From the NCBI GenBank assembly GCA_030323885.1, contig CM059194.1, positions 620,001-684,000 of the forward strand: 64,000 nt of DNA. Direction: 5' to 3'. Both the position numbers and the translations under genes were made by a program. The DNA comes from Branchipolynoe longqiensis (Eukaryota; Annelida; Polychaeta; Phyllodocida; Polynoidae). Positions 10,810-23,439 of this stretch are shown here, in pieces. The stretch's first letter is position 1; the number at the start of each line of letters is the position of its first letter. The notes beneath the pieces were generated by a model, which searched no databases, was not told the origin of the DNA, and saw only the letters and a program-made list of their open reading frames with translations.

Positions 10810-13690
10810 CTGTGTCAAGTGTACACATGCACATACAGATACACGCACACATACAGATACACACATACAGATACACGCACACATACAGATACACACATAC
10901 AGATACACACGCACATACAGATACACACGCATACAGATACACACACATACATATACACACGCACATACATATACACACACATACAGATACACACACACAT
11001 ACATATACACACACATACAGATACACACACATACATATACACACACATACAGATACACACGCACATACATATACACACGCATACAGATACACACGCACAT
11101 ACAGATACACACGCACATACAGATACACACACATACAGATACACACGCATACATATATACACACGCACATACATATACACACACATACAGATACACACAC
11201 ATACAGATACACACACATACAGATACACATGCACATACAGATACACACACATACAGATACACACACATACAGATACACACACATACAGATACACACACAT
11301 ACAGATACACACGCACATACATATACACATGCATACAGATACACACACATACAGATACACATGCACATACAGATACACACATACAGATACACACACACAT
11401 ACAGATACACATGCACATACAGATACACCCACATACAGATACACACGCACATACAGATACACATGCACATACATATACACACGCACATACAGATACACAC
11501 ACATACAGATACACACACATACAGATACACACGCACATACATATACACACACATACAGATACACATGCACATACAGATACACACACATACAGATACACAT
11601 GCACATACATATACACACATACAGATACACACGCACATACATATACACACACATACAGATACACACATACAGATACACACATACAGATACACACATACAG
11701 ATACACACATACAGATACACACATACAGATACACACATACAGATACACACACATACAGATACACATGCACATACAGATACACACACATACAGATACACAC
11801 ATACAGATACACACACATACAGATACACACGCACATACATATACACACATACAGATACACACGCACATACATATACACACATACAGATACACACACATAC
11901 AGATACACATACAGATACACATACACATAGAAATACGTGTGCACATACAGATACATACACACATAGAGATACACACGCACATACATATACACACACATAC
12001 AGATACACACACATACAGATACACACACATACAGATACACACACATACAGATACACACGCACATACAGATACACACGCACATACAGATACACACATACAG
12101 ATACACACGCACATCAGATTACACACATACAGATACACACACATACAGATACACACACATACAGATACACACACATACAGATACACACACATACAGATAC
12201 ACACACACATACAGATACACACGCACATACATATACACACACATACAGATACACACGCACATACAGATACACACGCACATACAGATACACACACATACAG
12301 ATACACATGCACATACACATACACATAGAAATACATGCACACATACAGATACATACACACATAGAGATACACATGCACATACATATACACACACATACAG
12401 ATACACACACATACAGATACACACGCACATACAGATACACACACATACAGATACACACACATACAGATACACATACAGATACACATAGAAATACATGCGC
12501 ACATACAGATACATACACACATAGAGATACACACGCACATACATATACACACACATACAGATACACACACAGATACACACGCACATACAGATACCCATAC
12601 AGATACACACACATACAGATACACACATACAGATACATGTGCACATACAGATACATATGCACATACATATACACACACATACATATACAACATAAATATA
12701 CACACATACAGATACCCCCACATACAGATACACACGCATACATATACACACATACAGATACACACATACAGATACACACATACAGATACACACCCACACA
12801 CAGATACATATACACACATACAGATACATACACACATACAGATACACACATACAGATACACACGCACATACAGATACACATACATATACACATGTACATA
12901 GAGATACATGCACACATACAGATACATATGCACATACAGATACACATGCACATACAGATACACATGCACATACAGATACACATACAGATACACACATACA
13001 GATACACACATACAGATACACACATACAGATACACACATACAAATACACACATACAGATACACACACATACAGATACATGCACACATACAGATACATACT
13101 CACATACATATATACACACATACATATACACACACATACAGATACCCACATACAGATACACACACATACAGATACACATGCACATACAGATACACACCAC
13201 ATACAGATACACACACATATACACACATACAGATACACACACACATACAGATACATGCACACATACAGATACATACTCACATACATATACACACATACAT
13301 ATACACACATACAGATACACACATACAGATACACACACATACACACATACAGATACACACATACATACAGATACCCATGCACATACAGATACACACACAT
13401 ACAGATACACGCACACATACAGATACACATACATATACACACATACATATACACATGCATACATATACACACATACAGATACACACATACATATACACAC
13501 ATACACAGATACACACATATACAGATACACACACATACATATACACATACAGATACACACCCACATACAGATACACACACATACAGGTACACACACATAC
13601 AGATACACACACATACAGATACACATGCACATACAGATACACACACATACAGATACACACACATACACACATACATACACACATACACAC
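10810..13690. repeat. ACATACAGATAC-type satellite, about 2.9 kb
   Basis: Units of 12 to 18 bp combine CATACAGATACACAC with CA, GCACATACATATAC and CATAGAGATAC variants. Purine/pyrimidine alternation keeps all frames nearly stop-free, which creates apparent reading frames of over 1,000 codons on both strands. They consist only of H/T/Y/R or V/C/Y/M words and are not genes. It lies inside the intron of the PTB adaptor. Confidence 0.97.
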
Positions 13691-14847
13691 CCACTGACTC
13701 AACCCCAGCAACCCGCCCCGTGTCATGCGCACATAGACACACATACAGATACACACACACATACAGATACACACATACCTACACACATACACACTCACTG
13801 ACTCAACCTCGGCAACCCACCCCGTGTCAAGCGCACACATGCACATACAGATACACACGCACATACACATACCTACACACACATACACACTCACTGACTC
13901 AATCCCTGGCAACCCACCCCATGTCATGTGCACACATGCACATACAGATACACACACATACACATACCTACACACATACACACTCACTGACTCAACCCCA
14001 GCAACCCGCCCCGTGTCATGCACACACACACATACAGATACACACACAGATACACATACCTACACACACATACACACTCACTGACTCAACCCTGGTAACC
14101 CGCCCTGTGTCATCTGCACACACACACATACAGATACTTACACACATACACACTCAACCCCAGCAACCCACCCCGTGTCATGCGCACACACACACATACA
14201 GATACACACACACAGATACATACCTACACACATACACACTCAACCCCAGCAACCCACCCCGTGTCATGCGCACACACACATAGAGATACACATACACAGA
14301 TACATACCTACACACATACACACTCAACCCCAGCAACCCACCCCGTGTCATGCGTGCACACACACATACAGATACACACACATACACATACCTACACACA
14401 CATACACACTGACTGACTCAACCCCGGCAGCCAGCCTTGTGCCATGTGCACACACCCACATACAGATACACACGCACATACACATACCTACACACTCAAC
14501 CCCAGGAACCCGCCCCGTGTCATGCACACACGCACATACAGATACACATGCAGATACACATACCTACACACACATACACACTCACTGACTCAACCTTTGG
14601 CTGCCCACACCATGTCATGCGCACACACGCACATACAGATACACACACACATACACATACCTACACACATACACACTCACTGACTCAACCCCAGCAACCC
14701 GCCCCGTGTCATGCGCACACACACATACAGATACACACACACACACATACCTACACACATACACACTCATTGACTCAACCCCAGCAACCTGCCCCGTGTC
14801 ATGCGCACACACACACATACAGATACACACGCGGATACACATACCTC
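13691..14847. repeat. Composite 90 to 110-bp satellite
   Basis: About eleven modules have the core ACTCAACCCCAGCAACCCGC and CCCGTGTCATGCGCACAC, followed by CATACAGATACACACACATA and CACATACCTACACACATACA. It is the continuation of the 10810-13690 array with the core of the 9120-9655 array added. The LINE at 14848 interrupts it. Confidence 0.95.
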
Positions 14848-15907
14848 ATCATCATCATCATGCTGTCGGTCGCGATGCGACAAAGACTGCTTTCATTACT
14901 TGACTGCCGCTCTCCATGTAGCTCTCTGCTGTGAGAGTTGCGTCCATGAGTCGGTCTTAATGTCTCTCAGCTTCAGGTTGCTCTTGATGGTATCCCTGAA
15001 ACCCACATATCCTTTATTCTCAACTGTCTTCTGTAGCCAGAAGACAGTTGAGAATAAAGGATCTGCTTTGGTAGCCTGTCTGATGACATCCTCGATTCTT
15101 TTTGATCAGAAGATCTTCCATAGAGGGCAGCCCCATCCGTTCGAGTATTTCCTTATTCGTCACTTTGTCCTTCCAGGTTAGCCTCATGATTGAACGCAGA
15201 TGTCGCATCATGAAGGCATGCAGCTTTTTCACCTGCCGTCTGTACACTGTCCAGGCCTCGGCTCCGTATAGTAGGGTGGATAGCGCGATTGCGCGGTAGA
15301 TCTTACCTTTGACCTGAATGGACACATGGTGGTTGTTCCAGAGTCTCTGGCGTAGTCGGCCGAAAGATGCACTAGCCTTGGCCATCCTCCTCTGTATCTC
15401 AGCATCAATGCGTCCATCACTTGATATAGTGCTTCCGAGATAGGTGAATTCCAGAACAGAGTTCAGCTTGTTTCCGTCAACCATGATCTCCTCCTCTCGG
15501 GTTCTTGTAGAGTTGGGTTGGTACAGCACCTCCGTCTTCTTGATGTTAATTTTCAGGCCAAACTTCTTTGATGCATCGGAGAAAGCGCCCACTATTTTCT
15601 GGGTCTCTTCAGCAGAGTGGGCAACCAGTGCACTGTCATCTGCGAATAGTAGCTCTCTCCCAGTATCTGAGTAGTCTTGGTCTTCGCTCTGAAGTGTGCG
15701 ACATTGAATAGGTCAGCGCTCTGTCTGGACTGTATATAGATGCCATCCCCCATGTCTCGGAAAGCCTCGTCTAGCATTGCTGATAGGAAGATGGAGAAGA
15801 GCGTGGGGGCCAGTACACAACCTTGCTTGACCCCATTGGTAACCCCGAATGATTCCGAGACTTCCCCTCCAGCACTAACGTTCGCCATCATTCCTGTATG
15901 TAGAGCC
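14848..15907 (-). pseudogene. Non-LTR retrotransposon (LINE) fragment, reverse transcriptase C-terminal half
   Basis: On the - strand the fragment encodes typical LINE reverse-transcriptase blocks: VTNGVKQGCVLAPTLFSIF near 15850-15800, the catalytic LLFADDSALV (FADD at 15646-15635), KKFGLKINIKKTEVLYQ, FTYLGSTIS, and ALSTLLYGAEAWTVYRRQ. A frameshift near 15680 separates the first block from the FADD block, and the 3' end is scrambled at a hairpin (15009-15062). The element is therefore dead, and truncated at its 5' end. The 3' end carries an (ATG)n-type tail at 14848. It is inserted in the composite satellite, which resumes at 15908. The clade (RTE, CR1 or other) is not certain. Confidence 0.85.
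15009..15062. repeat. Perfect hairpin, 25-bp arms, 4-base loop
   Basis: CCTTTATTCTCAACTGTCTT leading into CTG is followed by TAGC and then the exact reverse complement. The arms are at 15009-15033 and 15038-15062. It lies inside the LINE 3' region and breaks its reading frame. Confidence 0.9.
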
Positions 15908-16300
15908 TCGATACCTACACATACCTACACACACACATACACACTCACTGACTCAACCCCGACAACCCACCCCCATGTCATGCACATACACACATACAGA
16001 TACACACGCGGATACACATACTTACACGCACACACACACTCACTGACTCAACCCTGGCAACCCGCCCCGTGTCATGCGCACACACACATACAGATACACA
16101 CGCAGATACACATACTTACATGCACACACACACACTCACTGACTCAACCCCGGCAACCCGCCCCGTGTCAGGCACACATATATATGCACACGCAGATACA
16201 CATACCTATGCACATTCAGATACACACATGGATATACACACACAGATACACACATGCACACACAAACACTCACACGCGTACATGTATGCACATACAGATG
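15908..16300. repeat. Composite satellite, continuation after LINE
   Basis: The same ACTCAACCCCGGCAACCCGC core and CA/CATA arms resume directly behind the LINE. The block then decays into simple CACA sequence up to 16300. Confidence 0.9.
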
Positions 16301-16312
16301 TCACAAGCCCAG

Positions 16313-16893
16313 CAGGGCCACGTTCAGGGTACGCCTCAGAGTCGACTCCGAGTCGGCTTCGCGACATCTTTGTGGCCTATATGCGTTCAGGGTGTGCCTC
16401 AGAGTTGACTCCGCATCGGCTTCGCGACATCTTTTTGGCCTATATGCGTTCAGGGTACGCCTCAGAGATGACTCCGAGTCAGCTTCGCGACATCTTTTTG
16501 GCCTATATGTGTTCAGGGTGCGCCTCAGAGTCGACTCCGAGTCGGCTTCGCAACATCTTTTTGGCCTATATGCATTCAGGGTGCGCCTCAGAGTCGACTC
16601 CGAGTCGGCTTCGCGACATCTTTTTGGCCTATATGCGTTCAGGGTGTGCCTCAGAGTCGCCTCAGAGACATCTTGTTTTCAGATAAGAGCACCTCGAAAA
16701 TGGCCGCCAGATTCAGTGGTTTCAGCCAATCAGAGAAGTTCTTTTCAATTGCAAATGGTGGCCCACTATGGTGGCCACCATTTTTGAGCTACCAGACAGC
16801 TCAAGTCATTCAGACAGCTCAAGTCGTTCAGATTAGTGCGACTTCCAGGATTTCTCTGAGGCGCCTTCGAGGCGTACTTTGAACGCGGCCCTG
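16313..16893. mobile_element. MITE family 1, copy with internally amplified end
   Basis: The ends are inverted: CAGGGCCACGTTCAGGGTAC at the left and GAACGCGGCCCTG at the right. Just inside the left end a 63-bp unit (TTCAGGGTGCGCCTCAGAGT, then CGACTCCGAGTCGGCTTCGC) is repeated about six times up to 16680. The inner part contains AAAATGGCCGCCAGATTCAG and TTTCAGCCAATCAGAGAAGT, shared with the copies at 27865-28170 and 60509-60737. The 63-bp period keeps frames open but no known protein is encoded. Confidence 0.8.
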
Positions 16894-17379
16894 ATTTCCT
16901 TTACTACAGACAGGCTTTAGTGGCGCCTCTGGCTGTTGTTGTTGGAAAGTGTCTGTTAGATCGGACATCATAAGGTGGTCTCTGTGTCACTCTGTATGCT
17001 GTCTAGTGCTTCCAAACATTGTGAATAAATCATTTTTTAACTGACCTATTATTTTAGTCCAGCTGAAACCGGTGTGTGATGAATAAAGTCACCTGGCCTA
17101 GGCAATGGGGACTGGAGCTGTACTCCGACAAATGCTCTCCAAGCACATCTTTGCTTAATTCTTCAGGTTATGCAACCGAATATGTCGGGGTAGAGTGCTG
17201 AGGTCTGTAATGTATGAATGACATCACGGGTGGGATTCTCTCATTACATGACCTAGAGGGTTTGTGGAGAACCAAGATGGCTGCCAAAGAAAGCTCTCAA
17301 TTTTTTATTTTTTGGGGGTAGATTAGTTGTTTAAGCAGGGGAAATTTCAATCATGGACAATTGGTCTTCCTCATTCCAC
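16894..17379. other. Unique intron sequence
   Basis: No gene, array or recognisable element could be supported here. Parts near 17060-17230 may be old repeat, but I have no second copy in the window. Confidence 0.4.
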
Positions 17380-17495
17380 TGCTCCCTGCCCTATCCTAAT
17401 AATACTGAGCGCCTGGCTAGGAAGCGACAAGTATCAATTTTTAAGTCATTGGTTTGACTCGACCAGGGTTCGAACCCACGACCCCCGATCTACCA
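17380..17495 (-). mobile_element. SINE fragment, tRNA-like half
   Basis: It contains AATACTGAGCGCCTGGCTAG, GCGACAAGTATCAATTTTTA and GACTCGACCAGGGTTCGAAC on the + strand. These match the middle and B-box part of the SINE family read from the - strand. The tail half is missing. Confidence 0.75.
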
Positions 17496-17619
17496 CAAAT
17501 TTTACTTTTAAAATCTATTATTTGTATTAATGCATGATTTAATCAATTATTGTCCCTAAGAGTAATGCAATTTATTGTAAGCCGCCTCTTTTCTAAGTTA
17601 TCTAACCGTGTCGTTGCAG

Positions 17620-20467
17620 CTCCTGTCCTTCTGGTGCCGGGCAGGTCTCGCTCTTCCTCAGCGATGCGCAGGAGGTGATCTCCAACATCCAGACGAGCAT
17701 ACAGCGCGTGTTAGCTCGGCGGCGTGCTGAGCACGTGAAGCAGGTGTTGGGGGGTGGCCCGGCCAGGGCGTCGCGCGCCAGCAGCTGCCGTCTGCCACTA
17801 CAAGCCTCCGGGGGGCAACTCGGAGAGGGCGTCCACCACTGGCAAGGGTCACTGCCCTGCGACGTCGAGAAAGTCACCTTCGCCAGCTCAACCAGCAGCG
17901 AACACCTGCTGACGGGGCGCAGGGGCACGGTCAGCTCGACCAACTCAGAGGACAACAGGAAGCTGCTGAAGTGCAAGGAGTGGTGGGCAGCCGACAACCA
18001 GGTCAAACCTGTGGGATCAGCAGATAACCAGCACAAACCGGATCTTTCGACAGTACCAAAGGTTCCAAACAGGTGTCACATGGGCATAAGAGCGGGTGAC
18101 AACAACCCTTGTGATAAGCCAAGACTGAATGATGAGGCGGTGTGGAATCAACAAGAGATGAGCATCTCACCAGGCGCTGGGGGTCGCGAGGTCACCACCT
18201 CACTCAGGGCACCTTCTTACTTTCGCCACCAGTCTTGGTACAGCAACATGACAAATGCGGATGCTGAATCCTCCTCTTCTGATGACTACCGCAAACTGTA
18301 CGCAGGCAAGTCGCTGGTCCAGCCGGGCTCGAGGTCCTACTCAAGGTTCACTTGCCCCAGTCAGACTAGCAGCTTCGGCTCCTTGCTGAACACACCTGGG
18401 GTGCTCCTACGATACCCACAAGACTTGCATCGAGTTAGGTCTGAATCCTCCACCAGCAATGAGGCAGATGATGAAGTTGATATCAATAGTGATGGGGAAG
18501 GACAAGAGTGCGCAGGCAGGCTGATACGCCAGTCATCTGCCAACTCGCATTTGTACCAGGAGTTGCCTGATGTTAAGCACTGTGAGGGGCATACACGCTG
18601 CAAGCTATGTTACCAGCGACCACCAACCCCGCCTCAACTCCCACCTCGTTGCACACTGCAGGCACTGGTGAAGACTGACGATGCCAGGCAACACCCGCGG
18701 TGTATGTCAGCCTCCATCAGTAGGCCTTACATCCAGAATGCAATGGGCAAAACACCGAGGGTCAGGTCAGTGTCAGAGACCCAACACATGATGAGGAAGC
18801 AACACGCAACCAACCAGGGAGTTGTCACAAACATGGACTTGCACAAGGATATGAAACCGATAGTTCCATCTGAAATTTCGAAAAACTCTTTGCACAAGGT
18901 GCCAAGTGAGAAGCGTGGTCTGAGACAAACAGCACCCAGTAATATCCACAGAGACGACAACTACTTAAAGCCACAGCTCCAGGTGCCTTGCACGGCGAAG
19001 TTGGTGGAGGCTGAGGATCCGCACAGGAAACTGTCAGCATTAGCGGGCCTGTATCAGGACATTGACAGCGTACAACAAGTGGAGCACTGTCAGTGTCACA
19101 CAGAGCAGGCCAGGCCACCCGAGCCGCCACCACGCAACAATGCAGCCAACTCACACGCCAACCAGGAGTACTACGAAGACCTGGACTGCTTCAGAAAGAA
19201 CATCCACAAGTATCTGGGGATCTCGCTGGTCGAGGCGAGCTGTCCTCCGCCCCTGCCACACCGCCCGCTTTCCCTCCCAGCCGTGGCTCAGGTGTCACAC
19301 CGGAAGTCCAGGCTACGCACGCTCGGGCGCAAGAAGAAGTCGCGCTCGACATGTGGGGAGGTCGTGTCGTCCTCGCAGACGACGGACGGTAGCGTGTCGG
19401 GGGGTGGGCGGCCCGGGGCGGCCTGGCCCCACCCCCGCCCACAGTCCCCGGCCAGCCGCATCTCCGACAACTCCTTTTTCTCCGCCCGCACACACTGGAC
19501 GAGTCTGCTGGCGTTCACTGATCCAGAGGAGCAGCTGTGTACCTCGTTCTCGTGCGGGTCGTGTGGCGCCACCAACACGGTGTACGCCAACAGGGTGGCA
19601 CCACCTGGAGGCTCCCCCTACATCAACCCACGTACGCAGCACCTGCAGCACCGACACCAGCACCTGCACCGTGCCTACACGCAGCACACCCATCTCCCTG
19701 ACACCCGCCACCACGTGGATCCCCCTGAGACCCACCACCACCCCAGTCTCCCTAACACTCATGACCACCCCAGTCTCCCGGACACTCACCACAACCCCAC
19801 TCTCCCTGACACCCACCACCAACCCAGTCTCCCTAACACTCACCAACACCCCAGTCTCCCTGACACCCACCACCACCCCAGTCTCCCTGACACTCACCAC
19901 CACCCCAGTCTATGTGACACACACAACCACCCCAGTCTCCCTGACACCCACCACCACCCCAGTCTCTCTGACACTCACCACCACCCCAGTCTATGTGACA
20001 CACACAACCACCCCAGTCTCCCTGACACTCACCACCACCCCAGTCTCCCTGACACCCACTGCCACCCCAGTCTCATGGACACTCACCACCACCACAGTCT
20101 CTGTGACACCCACAACCACCCCAGTCTCCCTGACACTCACCACCACCCCAGTCTCCCTAACACCCACCACCACCCCAGTCTCCCTGACACCCACTCCCCC
20201 GCCCCACCCATCCCGTTCCACCAACTGTTCAGCTCCCCGCCCCCACCCTGGAGTGCCGAAGACGAGGAGTGGGCGCCGCGCTGGTCAGTCTGCAGTTCGC
20301 TGAGCGAGCTGCGGTCCATGGGCGCGCCGGGGCCGCAGGCGGACTGTCGGGCCGACTCGGACCTCTACACGGACATGTCAGGAGTGGCCGAGGCAATGTA
20401 TGTGCCCATGTCAGCTGCAGACGCGGCCGAACCCGTCTACGTCAACTGGCCTATCCACACAGCCTAG
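17620..20467 (+). CDS. PTB-domain adaptor (DOK/IRS/FRS2 class), terminal exon
   Basis: The acceptor is CGTGTCGTTGCAG before 17620; the first base completes a codon left by 8635, and 948 codons plus TAG follow. The first 40 residues finish the PTB domain (CPSGAGQVSLFLSDAQEVIS, then the final helix NIQTSIQRVLARRR). The rest looks disordered and carries docking motifs. Tyrosine motifs are YANR (19583), YINP (19619), YTDM (20366), YVPM (20399) and YVNW (20438). YxN fits Grb2 SH2 binding and YxxM fits PI3-kinase p85 binding. There are proline-rich stretches such as PPTPPQLPPR and PPEPPPRNN. A 9-residue histidine-rich repeat (19690-20205) interrupts the tail. The family is an inference from PTB plus tail layout; the exact member is not settled. 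The TAG at 20465-20467 lies in a unit that is then tandemly repeated. Confidence 0.85.
19690..20205 (+). repeat. 27-bp coding minisatellite (PSLPDTHHH)
   Basis: Roughly 17 to 19 units of 27 bp encode variants of PSLPDTHHH, with PSLCDTHNH and PSLMDTHHH forms. The period is a multiple of three, so the array keeps the adaptor frame. The +1 frame is also open through it (TTTPVSLT) but has no domain support. Length differences between alleles would change the protein by whole 9-residue blocks. Confidence 0.9.
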
Positions 20468-22515
20468 AACTGTAATACCTACATGATCAAGCCTAACCCC
20501 ACCAACAGGCCCATGCACACAGCCTAGATGTTTAATACCTACATGACCAAGCCTAAACCCACCAACAGGCCCGTGCACACAGCCTAGAACTGTGTTACCT
20601 ACATGACCAAGCCTAAACCCACCAACAGGCCCGTGCACACAGCCTAGAACTGTAATACCTACATGATCAAGCCTAACCCCACCAACAGGCCCATGCACAC
20701 AGCCTAGAACTGTATTACCTATATGACCAAGCCTAAACCCACCAACATGCCCGTGCACACAGCCTAGATGTTTAATACCTACATGACCAAGCCTAAACCC
20801 ACCAACAGGCTCGTGCACACAGCCTAGAACTGTAATACCTACATGACCAAGCCTAAACCCACCAACAGGCTCGTGCACACAGCCTAGAACTGTAATACCT
20901 ACATGACCAAGCCTAAACCCACCAACAGGCCCGTGCACACAGCCTAGAACTGTAATACCTACATGACCAAGCCTAAACCCACCAACATGCCCGTGCACAC
21001 AGCCTAGATGTTTAATACCTACATGACCAAGCCTAAACCCACCAACAGGCCGTGCACACAGCCTAGAACTGTAATACCTACATGACCAAGCCTAAACCCA
21101 CCAACAGGCCCGTGCACACAGCCTAGATGTTAATACCTACATGACCAAGCCTAACCCCACCAACAGGCCCGTGCACACAGCCTAGATGTTTAATACCTAC
21201 ATGACCAAGCCTAAACCCACCAACAGGCCCGTGCACACAGCCTAGATGTTTAATACCTACATGACCAAGCCTAAACCCACCAACAGGCCCGTGCACACAG
21301 CCTAGAACTGTAATACCTACATGACCAAGCCTAAACCCACCAACAGGCCCGTGCACACAGCCTAGATGTTTAATACCTACATGACCAAGCCTAAACCCAC
21401 CAACAGGCCCGTGCACACAGCCTAGATGTTTAATACCTACATGACCAAGCCTAAACCCACCAACAGGCCCGTGCACACAGCCTAGAACTGTAATACCTAC
21501 ATGACCAAGCCTAAACCCACCAACAGGCCCGTGCACACAGCCTAGAACTGTAATACCTACATGACCAAGCCTAAACCCACCAACAGGCTCGTGCACACAG
21601 CCTAGAACTGTAATACCTACATGACCAAGCCTAAACCCACCAACAGGCCCGTGCACACAGCCTAGAACTGTAATACCTACATGACCAAGCCTAAACCCAC
21701 CAACAGGCTCGTGCACACAGCCTAGAACTGTAATACCTACATGACCAAGCCTAAACCCACCAACAGGCCCGTGCACACAGCCTAGAACTGTAATACCTAC
21801 ATGACCAAGCCTAAACCCACCAACAGGCCCGTGCACACAGCCTAGAACTGTAATATCTACATGATCAAGCCTAAACCCACCTACAGGCCCGTGCACACAG
21901 CCTAGAACTCTAATATCTACATGACCAAGCCTAAACCCACCAACAGGCCCGTGCACACGGCCTAGAACTGTAATACCTACATAATCAAGCCTAACCCCAC
22001 CAACAGGCCCATGCACACAGCCTAGATGTTTAATACCTACATGACCAAGCCTAAACCCACCAACAGGCCCATGCACACAGCCAAGATGTTGAATACCTAC
22101 ATGACCAAGCCTAAACCCACCAACAGGCTCGTGCACACAGCCTAGAACTGTAATACCTACATGACCAAGCCTAAACCCACCAACAGGCCCGTGCACACAG
22201 CCTAGATGTTTAATACCTACATGACCAAGCCTAAACCCACCAACAGGCCCGTGCACACAGCCTAGAACTGTAATACCTACATGACCAAGCCTAAACCCAC
22301 CAACAGGCCCGTGCACACAGCCTAGAACTGCACTACCTACATGACCAAGCCTAAACCCACCAACAGGCCCGTGCACAGAGCCTAGATGTTTAATACCTAC
22401 ATGACCAAGCCTAAACCCACCAACAGGCCCGTGCACACAGCCTAGAACTCTAATATCTACATGACCAAGCCTAAACCCACCAACAGGCCCGTGCACACGG
22501 CCTAGAACTGTAATA
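20468..22515. repeat. 60-bp minisatellite seeded by the adaptor stop codon
   Basis: About 34 units carry CACACAGCCTAGAACTGTAA, TACCTACATGACCAAGCCTA and AACCCACCAACAGGCCCGTG. The last coding bases of the adaptor (CAACTGGCCTATCCACACAG then CCTAG) align with the unit, and each unit repeats the TAG in the same frame. About a third of units have GATGTTTAATA in place of GAACTGTAATA. It would form the start of the 3' untranslated region. Confidence 0.95.
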
Positions 22516-23430
22516 CCTACGTGACTATCCACACAGTAGTACACTGTAATACCTACATGACTATCCACACAGTAATACAGTGTAATACCTATGTGACTAT
22601 CCACACAGTGATACACTGTAATACCTACGTGACTATCCACACAGTAATATAGTGTAATACCTACGTGACTAGCCACACAGTGATACACTGTAATACCTAC
22701 ATGACTATCCATGCAGTAATACACTGTAATACCTACATGACTATCCACACAGTAATACATACATGACTATCCACACAGTGATACACTGTAATACCTACAT
22801 GACTATCCACACGGTAATAAACTGTAATACCTACGTGACTATCCACACGGTAATAAACTGTAATACCTACATGACTATCCACACAGTAATACACTGTAAT
22901 ACCTACATGACTATCCACACAGTAATACACTGTAATACCTACATGACTATCCACACAGTAATACACCGTAATACCTATGTGACTATCCACACAGTGATAC
23001 ACTGTAATACCTACATGACTATCCACACAGTGATACACTGTAATACCTACATGACTATCCACACAGTAATACCTACATGACTATCCACACGGTAATAAAC
23101 GGTAATACCTACATGACTATCCACACAGTAATACACTGTAATACCTACATGACTATCCACACAGTGATATACTGTAATACCTACATGACTATCCACACAG
23201 TGATACACTGTAATACCTACATGACTATCCACACAGTAATACCTACATGACTATCCACACGGTAATAAACTGTAATACCTACATGACTATCCACACAGTA
23301 ATACACTGTAATACCTACATGACTATCCACACAGTAATACCTACATGACGATCCACACAGTAATACACTGTAATACCTACATGAGTATCCACACAGTGAT
23401 ACACTGTAATACCTACATGACTATCCACAC
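22516..23430. repeat. 36-bp minisatellite (CCTACATGACTATCCACACA)
   Basis: About 25 units carry CCTACATGACTATCCACACA and GTAATACACTGTAATA. It shares CTGTAATACCTACATGA with the 60-bp array before it, so it appears to be a shortened derivative. Occasional short units are present (near 22755, 23070, 23240 and 23335). Confidence 0.95.
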
Positions 23431-23439
23431 AGCCTAGAA

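Noticed and set aside
10819..14283. Reading frame of more than 1,100 codons on the + strand, and a 969-codon frame on the - strand
   Set aside because: Both are translations of a short CA/CATA satellite that lacks stop codons in most frames; composition is only H, T, Y, R, I or V, C, Y, M, with no domain.
19062..20303. 413-codon frame overlapping the adaptor exon
   Set aside because: It is the +1 shadow of the terminal exon and is long mainly because of the 27-bp repeat.
21123..22760. 545-codon - strand frame (GPVGGFRLGHVGI repeat)
   Set aside because: It is the complement of the 60-bp array behind the adaptor stop codon; the period is a multiple of three, so it stays open by construction.
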